This document shows positions 21,173 through 29,551 of a DNA stretch of 41,881 bases, in pieces. Source of the stretch: Diaporthe sp. PMI_573 (Eukaryota; Ascomycota; Sordariomycetes; Diaporthales; Diaporthaceae); the NCBI GenBank assembly GCA_021399435.1, contig JAJTUP010000179.1:1-41881 (forward strand), read 5' to 3'. Within the stretch, counting starts at the first letter, position 1, and every line of letters starts with the position of its first letter. The notes under the pieces were generated by a model. That model was given only the letters and a program-made list of their open reading frames with translations. It was not told where the DNA came from and did not search any database. The position numbers were made by a program, and so were the translations under genes.

Positions 21173-21508
21173 GGGTGCCTGGAAGAACCGGACCGGATAC
21201 GGTGGGTCCGATTTCAACTGAAAGGCGAGGGCTTTACCTTGGGCTCATGAGAGATGTCCGAGAGTGTCGAACCATAGATTCACCGTTCAAGCATAGGTAG
21301 ATTGCCATCTGCATAGCGAAGCTCGTCAGCCGGGCTTAGAATGGCCGTATTAGGTTAATTATTCAGTCTCAGCACTCACACCCAGAAACTTGAGCCTGGA
21401 GCCGGCGACGTGCACCCCCCTTGCATTTGACAATTACATGCCGGGCCTGGGGCCATGATCGCGTCCCATTCACAGAGCGCTCGGTGGATACGCCGTCGCC
21501 CACTCCGC
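21173..21508. other. Spacer between convergent ACR3 and bZIP genes
   Basis: These 336 bases have no open frame of note. They would contain the 3' ends of both convergent genes. I see no defined terminator. Confidence 0.4.
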
Positions 21509-22327
21509 TCAACTGCGGTCTATGACATCAAAAATCCTCAGATTCTCTACAGTGCAACCAGCGGCAACTTCGCAGCCAAGGGCAGCAAAGGCCAGTCCCT
21601 TGTCATTGTGTCCCTGCACTTCGGCAATAATAGCAGCTGCAGCTTCGCAGAGCGTCTCCATTGATGGCATTGTGGGCATGGCATCGCTCCGAGTACTCGG
21701 CGCCTCTGTTGACGATGGAGACTCCGGGCTTGCAAGTCCAACGCCTGACTCCTCGTCGCCATCATGAGCATCGGGCTCTTCGTGTGGGACACTAGCATCG
21801 ACGCCGACGTCAGAAGTCGCCACCGCGGAACGCGCAACCCCGGAGTCAAACCCCGAGGGCTTCCGCGAGAGCGAGCATGGTGACCTGCACGTCCCCTTCG
21901 TGTTTGCCACGGGACAAGACGGTTGCTGGGTGCCCGACGCATGCGGCCCAGGGCTTAGAGGAGCACCCGGTGTCGTGCCGTCTGGAGCGTCCAGCCGGGA
22001 GCGCAGAAAGTGCCCGACCCGGTCGTGCGACACGCCGTGGTGAGCCAGCAGATCACGAAGGAGGCGGTTCTCAAGTGCTACGGTGCGTGCGGCTCGCTGC
22101 ATGTCGAGCGTCGCCTGGACGCCCTGCCGTTCGTACGCCTGCAGGCGCTGTTGCAAGTCTTGGACAAATTGCTTCTGGCGCGCCCGCGATTGGCGCTGAT
22201 TATCGCGGAGACGGGTCCTGACCGCAGGAGTCTTGTTCTGGAGGGTAATTAGCATGAATACCCGGCTTCGAGAAGAGGGCGCAAACTTCAACGCGCTCAA
22301 GCGCATGTACCGTACCTTTCGAGGCAT
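21509..22327 (-). CDS. bZIP transcription factor beside the arsenic genes (246 aa)
   Basis: Exon 1 (22327-22316) encodes MPRK. The intron 22315-22238 (GTACGG donor, ATGCTAAT branch, CCCTCCAG acceptor) leads to exon 2, 22237-21509. An in-frame ATG at 22354 is an alternative start. Residues 11-30 form the basic region (RTRLRDNQRQSRARQKQ) followed by a zipper (FVQDLQQRL, then ENRLLRDLLAHHGV). The end, with an EAAAAIIAEVQG block and a Cys-x6-Cys pair before TVENLRIFDV, matches a fungal bZIP family whose C-terminus is conserved. The invariant Arg eight residues after Asn17 is Gln25 here. Cysteines also cluster as C-x9-C-x3-C mid-protein. Yeast regulates ACR2/ACR3 with a bZIP (Yap8), so a local regulator role is a reasonable inference, not shown. 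Confidence 0.82.
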   Translation of the reverse strand: MPRKVRYMRLSALKFAPSSRSRVFMLITLQNKTPAVRTRLRDNQRQSRARQKQFVQDLQQRLQAYERQGVQATLDMQRAARTVALENRLLRDLLAHHGVSHDRVGHFLRSRLDAPDGTTPGAPLSPGPHASGTQQPSCPVANTKGTCRSPCSLSRKPSGFDSGVARSAVATSDVGVDASVPHEEPDAHDGDEESGVGLASPESPSSTEAPSTRSDAMPTMPSMETLCEAAAAIIAEVQGHNDKGLAFAALGCEVAAGCTVENLRIFDVIDRS

Positions 22328-23036
22328 ATCGCAGGTGTTGAGCGTGGAGCACAAATGTGAGGCGAACGCCGGCGACGTAGTTTGTGCTGACTGGGTGTGG
22401 ACCCGAGCGGGTCAGCTGTGGGTAGCACCGGCAGATTGACGTACGTGGGATATTGGGCCTAGCGAGTGATCCGGATGCGAAGAAGGGCGCGCGTGATTGA
22501 CATTCGTTTCAACGGCAGATGTCGTCTCCAGTCGGCGAATGTTGGACGCGCAGGGCTTAAGTAATCAGCTCTGTCGGGTCCCGTGCAGGGGTACTCCGAG
22601 CTAAGGCGAAGATACTCCACACGTATACATTGGGGGAACATTGTCGCTTGGCAGACCATCCCGGCGAAGGCGAGGGGGAACGGGCCAATAACACGGCGGG
22701 GATGACAGGCTCCCGTCGGCCAACCCTGAGGTACCGCGGGAGTCTGCTTGGGCTTTGCTCGCGCGATATCCAAACATGGCTCCTTGAAATAAAACGGAGC
22801 AACGTTTCTGCTGGCTTTCGAGTCTCTCCCTGCGCGCCAGCTAGTATGAGCGGCCGCATGCCCTTCCTTACTCGGCGCAGTTCCTTGTACGCCCCGGTCG
22901 CCGCGAGACCCGCCCCTCGGCCCTCTCCCCTCTTCCTCATGAAGCCTGAGCTCCGCCCCGCCGTCCCGGCAAGCAGCGGCGAGAGCCCGGCGGACAGCAT
23001 CGCACCGCTCAAAATGCACGGCCACGGATCCTAACT
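22328..23036. other. GC-rich stretch without an assignable gene
   Basis: Open frames overlap on both strands (longest 22459-23025, minus, 188 codons). None carries a recognisable domain, and the GC-rich composition explains them. The bZIP promoter lies at its left end. Composition changes abruptly to AT-rich at about 23036. Confidence 0.4.
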
Positions 23037-23440
23037 AGCGGCATTTTTCCCTAGCAATTTTTGTGCTTTAGCAATTGGTTTATATAGACTGATGCCAATT
23101 TACACAAACCTGTAATACTTATTTCGTATCTTTATTTTAGAAAACGCAGCTTGCATGTAGGTGCTAAAGGAAATAAGGAATTAAAACGATCTTGGCAATA
23201 CAAACCTATAACTAACAACCGAAAAAAGGTACGCCCTTTAGTAATTGTATTTCGTATAAAATAATCGAACATACACTATAGTCTTACACAGCGGGATTCC
23301 GAAGGATTTATGGTCGAATCGACTCTATAGACAATACTAAGATCCTCAGGGTCAATTCTACTTCCGCGCCCTCTTGCGTTCTAGCCCTCTAGCTAATCGG
23401 CACACAGTCACCCTAACTAACTTATTTAATAGTTCTCTTC
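23037..23440. other. AT-rich decayed DNA
   Basis: No gene is visible. It is strongly AT-rich, with imperfect repeats of tagcaatt (about 23052 and 23070). It precedes a decayed transposase piece and is probably transposon sequence eroded by mutation. Confidence 0.4.
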
Positions 23441-23755
23441 TAAGTATACACATTATTGTGAAGCACAAGCAATTTCAGCCGCCTAGGAAGTCCCATGGAA
23501 AGGATGGGGAACCCGTTGTAGAAATGCACAAAATCCTTGCAGCTCGCCATCCGGTACGGTACAGAGGATTCCTGCAAGGAATTCTTCCTTCGTGCCTACA
23601 AAATTGCCCGTGAGAATGCTCTCACGCCCAGCCGCATTCAGACGGGATGGCTGGGCACGGGTATTTGGCCAAGAGATCGCCAGAAAATACTTAACTCGAG
23701 GACGATACGAGGAAACAACAACACTACGAGCAGAAATCATCGTCAGACGACATTA
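23441..23755 (+). pseudogene. pogo/Tc1-type transposase C-terminal remnant
   Basis: The frame 23537-23761 reads CKEFFLRAYKIARENALTPS followed by RIQTGWLGTGIWPRDRQKIL, which is the 'ALTPxxIxxGWxxTGIxPxD' end typical of pogo/Fot-type DDE_1 transposases. The piece in front (about 23455-23570) continues in another frame, so there is at least one frameshift. The catalytic part is missing. It belongs to a different subfamily from the intact element 100 bases downstream. Confidence 0.65.
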
Positions 23756-23813
23756 AGATGACTACGGTTCCCTCTCTACATCTGGTCCAAATCAGGCTGG
23801 ACTGTTTTTTTTT

Positions 23814-23828
23814 TTTTTGAGGCCTCCA
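23814..23828 (+). repeat. Poly-T run (15 T)
   Basis: A homopolymer lies between the transposase remnant and the intact transposon. Length may be unreliable in sequencing. Confidence 0.8.
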
Positions 23829-23853
23829 CAAGGCCAACCTTATCTCACAAATA

Positions 23854-23889
23854 CCGTATATACTCGACAAATTTACGATACCCCCGGTC
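23854..23889 (+). repeat. Left terminal inverted repeat
   Basis: 36 bases, matching the reverse complement of 25729-25764 with one mismatch. It is preceded by the TA duplication at 23852-23853. Confidence 0.95.
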
Positions 23890-23949
23890 ACTAAGACTAG
23901 TCCTATTTTGGTCTAGTTTGAAGCCACCATGGCCAGGGTTTTGGATACA

Positions 23950-25584
23950 CTAACAAGCTACAGTAATACAGTCTTGAACCTCCTCTTCCTTCACAAAGAG
24001 GTCCATCTCTTCCAGAGGTGTTACAGACACTTCCTCATACTCCATCTTCATGGTAGGTTCCTTAGCCGTTTCCCAGCCTTCCCAGTTGATTTGAGAAGGC
24101 TCTATATCCTTGATACGGACCATGTTAACCTGACTTCCATCAGGACGAATAGAAATTCCAGTGTGAATGAAGGCATTCTGAACCAACTCTGGCCTTTCTT
24201 CCAGACGTTTTACTGCCCTGGCTACTACCCAGGTAGTCATTATACGCATGTCAGAGACTGTCCATATATGTCCAGGGCTTTCCTTCTCTTTCTCTGTCAT
24301 ATATTCGTCAGTAAATTCCTGAAGCCAAAGCTTGAAGGGATGGTTGACTGCAGTATCCAATGGCTGAAGGAGACTAGTACAGCCAGCTGGTATCAATGCA
24401 ATAGTAACCCCTAGATCCTTCAACTGTTGCTTGATAGTGTCAGTTACATGGAATCTAGCAACATCCATAACCAATAGGAAATCCTTCATATCCTTAGCTA
24501 CTGCGTCTAGTTCTTCAGTAATCCATTTACCGAATAATTCCTCATTATTGTAAGCTGTAGGATTGAATTCCACAGTAACATCAGGACTGTAGGATGAGGA
24601 TTCCTGATTGTATATCCTTCCTGCAGGTCCTGAAGTACCATGGAATATAATCTTCGGCTTGAATCTCTGTATGCCATCTGCAGAGATGTAGAGAATAAGA
24701 GTAGCTTGTCGTTTATCCCATCCACTCCGTTCTGTTTTTGCCTGTACTGACTTCGAGCCTGTAGAAGTATATGTACATCCAGAATTATACTCAAATGGAA
24801 TAGGAGTTTCGTCCAGATTTAGGATTGCTGATTTGGAGAACCGCCGAGGAGGTGAGTTGTTGACAACTGGTGCTGGTGCTGGTGCTGGTGCTGGTGCTGG
24901 TGCTGGTGCTGATACTGGTACTGAGAGAGAATCTCTTGGTTGAGATATACGTCTAATGAACTTGACGAAGTTATTCACAACTTCAAGGTACTCTGCAGGA
25001 AGCTTGGTGGCCTTCTTAGTAACCCTTCTATGTGAAATCCTATGTCGATGTAGAAAGCCTCTAAACCAGCCGGTAGAGAATACCCAGAGGTGAACGCTTT
25101 CAGGGTAGGTGTCCTTAAATAGCCTTTTTGATTCTCGTCGAAACCAGCCGATAGAAACAATTCTATTTTCTGTTCGCCGTGTAAGAAAACAGGTGTAAAG
25201 CTTGTCTTCCAACTCTGGCCATCTAGGGTGATACCTTCGTTGATCCTCTTTGCGTACAAGCTGATCCCGCTTTTTCCACCAAGTCCTTATAGTTGCTTCA
25301 GGGATCTTGAAGAACTGGGAGGCTTCAAATAGTGTAGGAGGACGGAAGCCATCTTGGGAAGGTGGGAGGTCTTGTCGATAATGGCCACCTCTACCTCCAG
25401 TAGTTCCTGGGATACGGTGGTTCAAAAGAAATAGAAGAACTTCAACACGTTTTTTCTGCTTGTATGACCGTTCTACCCGTGTAACTGGCTTAAATGAAGG
25501 AGCTTTTCGCTCATGAAGGGGCTTGGGCTTTGGCCCTGGCTTTTTTTGTAGGATGTTGGTTGAGATTGGGCCTAGGGGAGGCAT
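23950..25584 (-). CDS. Intact DDE_1 (pogo-type) transposase, 544 aa
   Basis: A single exon with no stops. Residues 1-60 are basic (KKPGPKPKP). Residues 80-112 form a helix-turn-helix (LFEASQFFKIPEATIRTWW). Residues 125-190 resemble the CENP-B/Tc5 DNA-binding domain. A (Ala-Pro)n linker occupies 226-239. The catalytic triad is D258 (LNLDET), D374 (LVMDVARFH) and D410 (LLQPLD), with 35 residues between the second and third (DD35D). The C-terminal 100 residues are acidic. It cuts and pastes its own element at TA sites. Length is typical for fungal pogo-like proteins. Unlike the other transposases here, it shows no nonsense changes. Confidence 0.95.
   Translation of the reverse strand: MPPLGPISTNILQKKPGPKPKPLHERKAPSFKPVTRVERSYKQKKRVEVLLFLLNHRIPGTTGGRGGHYRQDLPPSQDGFRPPTLFEASQFFKIPEATIRTWWKKRDQLVRKEDQRRYHPRWPELEDKLYTCFLTRRTENRIVSIGWFRRESKRLFKDTYPESVHLWVFSTGWFRGFLHRHRISHRRVTKKATKLPAEYLEVVNNFVKFIRRISQPRDSLSVPVSAPAPAPAPAPAPAPVVNNSPPRRFSKSAILNLDETPIPFEYNSGCTYTSTGSKSVQAKTERSGWDKRQATLILYISADGIQRFKPKIIFHGTSGPAGRIYNQESSSYSPDVTVEFNPTAYNNEELFGKWITEELDAVAKDMKDFLLVMDVARFHVTDTIKQQLKDLGVTIALIPAGCTSLLQPLDTAVNHPFKLWLQEFTDEYMTEKEKESPGHIWTVSDMRIMTTWVVARAVKRLEERPELVQNAFIHTGISIRPDGSQVNMVRIKDIEPSQINWEGWETAKEPTMKMEYEEVSVTPLEEMDLFVKEEEVQDCITVAC
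24869..24910 (-). repeat. Hexanucleotide repeat coding (Ala-Pro)n in the transposase
   Basis: Seven tandem GGTGCT units (AGCACC on the coding strand) lie in frame, between the DNA-binding and catalytic domains. The copy number is likely variable among element copies. Confidence 0.9.
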
Positions 25585-25728
25585 TGTGACCCATGAGATC
25601 AGCAGTAAACAAATAACTTCAAGATCGACGCGTTAGAGACGTGATGGGCATCTCTGGGGGGCTAAACCTAGCGTAGATTAGTAAGGTGGCTATAGCTTCA
25701 GCCTAGGTAAGATTAGGCCTAATTAGGC

Positions 25729-25764
25729 GACCGGGGGTATCGTGAATTTGTCGAGTATATACGG
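25729..25764 (-). repeat. Right terminal inverted repeat
   Basis: 36 bases, the inverse of 23854-23889 with one mismatch. It is followed by TA at 25765-25766. Confidence 0.95.
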
Positions 25765-25766
25765 TA

Positions 25767-26646
25767 CTTTAACACATCGAATACGAAGAGAATCGTTGGC
25801 ATTGTCCTGCAATTATTCGGACTGTCCTATATATAGTGCATATTTATCATGGCCTCCCGCAATGCTTTTGAGAACCCCCTGGAACAGGACTTGAATCGGA
25901 TTCTCTGTCATGCTCCTCCCAAAATATTATAGTTTTTAGTTTAGAAATGGGCAGTATTTGGAATTCCACAACTCCAGGCATCCAGAAAACATCTGTTGCG
26001 AAGCTCCACCTTTCGAGACCCTTCTAATTCCAGCTTTCAAACGGATCAGACCAGACAAGCGACGCACTGTTGCAGCGCATACGTAATTTGTATATGACCG
26101 CCAGAATCTGACTATTTGTCTATGTAGGAAGTGGGCCTGGGAACGGCATGAAATCCGTTTAGAAGGTGTGAGCTTTCTGCAGATTAAAATTTAACCCACC
26201 GTGGGTTATCTTCCTCAACATGAACGGTCGACTGTGGTACTGGAGGTTTATAGTCCTTAGGGAACCTATCTGGGAAGTAAACTTTGACTGCTTCTGTGTT
26301 GAGAGTGTCCTGCGTGTGTTGATGCCTTGTGTGAGGATCACACATTGGCCTCGTCATAGCGGCGGCCTCCAGCCCGGCGGATTGCTTTCAGCTTCTTCTT
26401 TGATGGGGGGGTTAGTCTGCCTCCTTCCATCCGGGGTTTTGCCGGACAGTATTCGTGACCTGCTTTGAATGGCCCATGGCAATTTGCACACCGCGGCGGT
26501 TGGGCACAAGGCCCAAATTCGCGAATAGCTTCACATAAAACGTATAGTTGTGTATTTCTTCAGCCATACTAGCCATAATGCAGGTGTCATTCTGATGGTC
26601 ACGTGACGAGGGGGCCGTAGAAGGCCATGTAACCGCATGGAACCGC
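25767..26646. other. Non-coding stretch right of the transposon
   Basis: No gene is visible. A near-perfect palindrome AACCCAC-C-GTGGGTT lies at 26193-26207. An ATG at 25849 opens only 27 codons. The region next to 26640 should contain the missing 5' part of the kinase gene, but I cannot find kinase N-lobe motifs in any frame. Confidence 0.4.
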
Positions 26647-27402
26647 ATGGAAATGCCAAGGGAGTTTGGGACAAGTGTCATCTGTGGCTCGCCCAGCGAA
26701 CTTGCGAGAATCAACGACGCGTGGCAATGCGTCAACGATCATGAATCAGGATGCCTGTCTACGATTGGCCAAGTGACGATGCGAGCAATTCTCTCTGAAC
26801 GAGATGCGATCAAAGCACATAGGTCTCTGTACGTCAAAGGCAAGATCCTCCACCGCGACATATCCTCAAACAACATTATTATCACGAATCCTGAAATGGC
26901 AGATGGTTTTAAGGGTATGCTCATCGACCTTGACTTGGCCAAAGTGAGAGACAGCGGCCCCAGTGGGGCACGGCACCAGACCGGCACGATGCAGTTCATG
27001 GCGGTGGAGGTGCTGCGCAAGACTGATCATACCTACCGCCACGACCTTGAGTCGTTCTTCTACGTCTTGCTCTGGATGTGCGCGCGTCAATCATGGAATA
27101 ATGGCTTTGGTGGTGTAGAAAAGCCACCTAAAGAGAGTCTCCTTCGGAAATGGGAGATTGGTAGATTTCAAGACATAGCGGATGCTAAGGAAGGTCATAT
27201 GACTGTAAACAGTCTCGAGAGGATAATGAGCGAGTTTCCGGAGTCATTGAATGTTGTCAAGACGCTTTGCCTGCGGATCAGGAAGATCCTCTTCCCTTTA
27301 GACAAGGACGAAAGAATGAGCTTTGGAACTCCTGCAGGAGACCCAGACCAACTTTACGGGCCCATCATAGCTGCCTACGATGAAGCTATCGGCAAGCTTT
27401 AG
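26647..27402 (+). pseudogene. FunK1-family protein kinase, C-lobe fragment
   Basis: The frame encodes the FunK1 kinase C-lobe: AHRSLYVKGKILHRDISSNN (catalytic H69-R70-D71), then MLIDLDLAKV (DLD in place of DFG, usual for FunK1), the GTMQFMAVEVL activation segment, and HTYRHDLESFFYVLLWMC. The end is complete, with a stop at 27402. The glycine loop and the VAIK-type lysine are absent, so ATP binding as seen here is incomplete. FunK1 genes are large, multicopy and often partial in accessory regions of fungal genomes. It may be a truncated copy, or the first exons may be unrecognisable to me. Confidence 0.8.
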
Positions 27403-28350
27403 CTAAAATAGAGACAATTCAAACGATATGAGAATTGTGTTGCCATATAGAGCGACGCAGGCGGCCAAGTTCAGTAGAAGCTGCTCATTGCGACTTGCAG
27501 GAAGCCCTTGATGTATTCAACGTCATCCCGCAAGTGATCTCCTAGTCGTATGGATTCCCTATTGAACGGGAGGTCTTTTGGTAGGCATTAGCTTCGCGCT
27601 CTGCGATTACGACCATCTCTTGAAGTGTGGGTGTGACTGAGACTTCGATGTCTTCCGACACATCAAGAATGGCGAAGGATACGGGTGCTGTCGTGGTCCA
27701 TGTTTGCGATGCACAAGGGCCAACTTGTTGGAAAGCGTTCCCTTTTAAATACAGTGACACGCTCGGTGCGAATTACGCGGCGCACAAGACGAAAACGGCC
27801 AGTAAGGAAACTAAAATAGTTGCACCTGTGTTAACTAACTATTCCAGAAATCATGGCAAGCCGATTCCGTACAGAAAGTCTCCACTCGGAACGCCGCCAA
27901 AGCAGTCCTGACCGATGGCGGTCAGCATGGCGTGGTCCCCTCGCCTTGCCCTTTCCTCTAGGATCTGCTGCTTCTCCTCGCGAATGCGAAGTATGTCGCC
28001 GACGACCGGTAACTCATGCGCTGTGCTTCGAGCGCTCGATCCGTTTCGATCGTCGCGCGCCACGATATGTGCTATACTTATCTGCCGTCCCGTATTCTCG
28101 GTATCCTTATCCTAGCTTCCGTAGATTGTGTTGAACGACCTCCCAAGAACAAATGCGCCCCTTCCCACATCTCATGAGTTCCATAAACATCATGCTGCTA
28201 GTCTAACGGATCACGATACTGCACGAGGCGGCGAGCCCTTTTATCCAGGTGGCACTACTCATATTGACCATACGACCCCAACACGACACGTCATGCCGCC
28301 TGCAAACCGCAGCAGACCACGTGAACTCCAACCTTTGCTGAGCGACGGAA
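27403..28350. other. No convincing gene
   Basis: Only short open frames overlap on both strands (for example 27627-27911 plus and 27851-28063 minus). None resembles a known family and splice phases do not link them. Confidence 0.4.
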
Positions 28351-28749
28351 GTGGCCCATCCCAGGAGCCCTGCAGTTCACAGTAAGCGGCACGGGGTGGA
28401 CCAACTGCCACTGGCTATGTTGATCGCCGAGTGTAAGCAACGACACCATACTAAGCAGTTCGGGATCTTTGAGGCCATCGTGAATGGGCTACGGGGGAGC
28501 CCTACTGATCTTGGTGGGATCTATGACAAGATAGCCACAATAACACGAGTGGAGAGGTTCGAATTAGCGATGGAGCTGTCGATGGCCATGGGTGACGAGG
28601 ACGAACTGGGCATGCCCGGATGGTTTAGCACGCCTTTACAACGAGGCAGGTCTGTCTCGGAGACCTTGGGTTTCTCCCCTATTTCCGGTTTTGATCTTCC
28701 ACATGATCTGGCAGAGCCACCTCCACACTGTCGCCCAGAGGCTGATTGA
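28351..28749 (+). CDS. Possible unknown protein (up to 132 aa)
   Basis: The open frame contains a helix-like core, FGIFEAIVNGLRGSPTDLGG followed by IYDKIATITRVERFELAMEL, which looks more protein-like than its surroundings. A Pro/Ser-rich open segment lies upstream (28292-28381) with a GTAAGC donor at its end, but no acceptor in the right phase was found. No family recognised. Confidence 0.25.
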   Translation: MAHPRSPAVHSKRHGVDQLPLAMLIAECKQRHHTKQFGIFEAIVNGLRGSPTDLGGIYDKIATITRVERFELAMELSMAMGDEDELGMPGWFSTPLQRGRSVSETLGFSPISGFDLPHDLAEPPPHCRPEAD

Positions 28750-29551
28750 ACACCAGTGTGTGGAAGTACCTAACAGATCTCTTGGGATAGGCAAATAATC
28801 CTTGGAGCCAGCTCTGGCATGCGTGATACCCCATGTTCCTCTCAGAATTCCTCCAGCGGAACGCGGAGGTCGCGACGCAATCAATGGGATGGATACGGAT
28901 AGAGTGGATTCCCTCCCTCGTTGCTTAGTCATCTACGCTGAAGGTCTATAAGAAACGCCTCTTCGTGGCCAACTTAGCTTCGGGTTTTTTACCTCTCTTT
29001 TTAATTCAATCCAATTCAATCGAACCATCGTCAGTATTTGTGTTATTTCTGTCTTTTGAACGTTAACGTTCCCCCAGCCGTACCAACAGATAGGGAGCGG
29101 CGGCTGCTGATCACGGAACAATAATAAGAACAGAAGAAGCATCAGAGAATGAAAAGGACTGCTTCGGACAGGCACGTAGTAGAGATAAGCTGCAGCACGG
29201 GTACTCTAGGTCATGTTGGTCTTCTCAGAGTGCCGGGAGTCTCGGCCCGTCAATCGTCTGGCGGTTTTGAGCAGACGGAGTCTAAAGAGGGGGGACGGCG
29301 CTGAGACGCAATTCAGTGGTACATAAGTGAGAGACAAATTCCAAAACAGGAATTATAATCAGGACACATGCAGTACGAATATCTCTGCTTTTGGCTTGTT
29401 GTTCTTTCGACTTCGTCTAGGGAAATCTGTGAAACGGAGTTCACGGAAGGGAGGGGCTTATTCGTTACATCCCGTTCCACCTCTGAATATTATTTCTATC
29501 CCACCCACCGACAAAACGTTCAACCCACAGCAACCCCGAAGATTCCCCTCA
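28750..29551. other. Non-coding; contains a hAT-terminus-like 18-mer
   Basis: No gene is visible. The 18-mer at 29003-29020 is identical to part of the hAT copy 2 terminus at 8412-8429, which suggests a relic of a related element. Confidence 0.4.

Larger units (their letters stand above)
23854..25764 (-). mobile_element. Complete pogo/Tc1-mariner-type DNA transposon (1911 bp)
   Basis: 36-bp terminal inverted repeats start CCGTATATACTCGAC on both ends (23854-23889 and 25729-25764) and differ at one base (position 21, T/C). The element is flanked by TA on each side (23852-23853 and 25765-25766), the target duplication of this superfamily. It contains a single uninterrupted transposase gene on the minus strand. 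All parts needed for mobility look intact, so this copy may be active or recently so. Confidence 0.95.

Noticed and set aside
22459..23025. 188-codon minus-strand open frame near the bZIP gene
   Set aside because: All three frames are open in this GC-rich stretch and none looks conserved. A fifth arsenic gene such as arsH was considered, but no flavoprotein motif is present.
16700..23036. Calling the block a Starship
   Set aside because: No DUF3435 tyrosine recombinase, no other Starship accessory genes and no defined target-site repeats are visible in the window. It remains only a possibility.
24868..24912. CRISPR-like or other array at the GGTGCT repeats
   Set aside because: It is an in-frame hexanucleotide repeat coding Ala-Pro within the transposase. 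CRISPR arrays do not occur in fungi.
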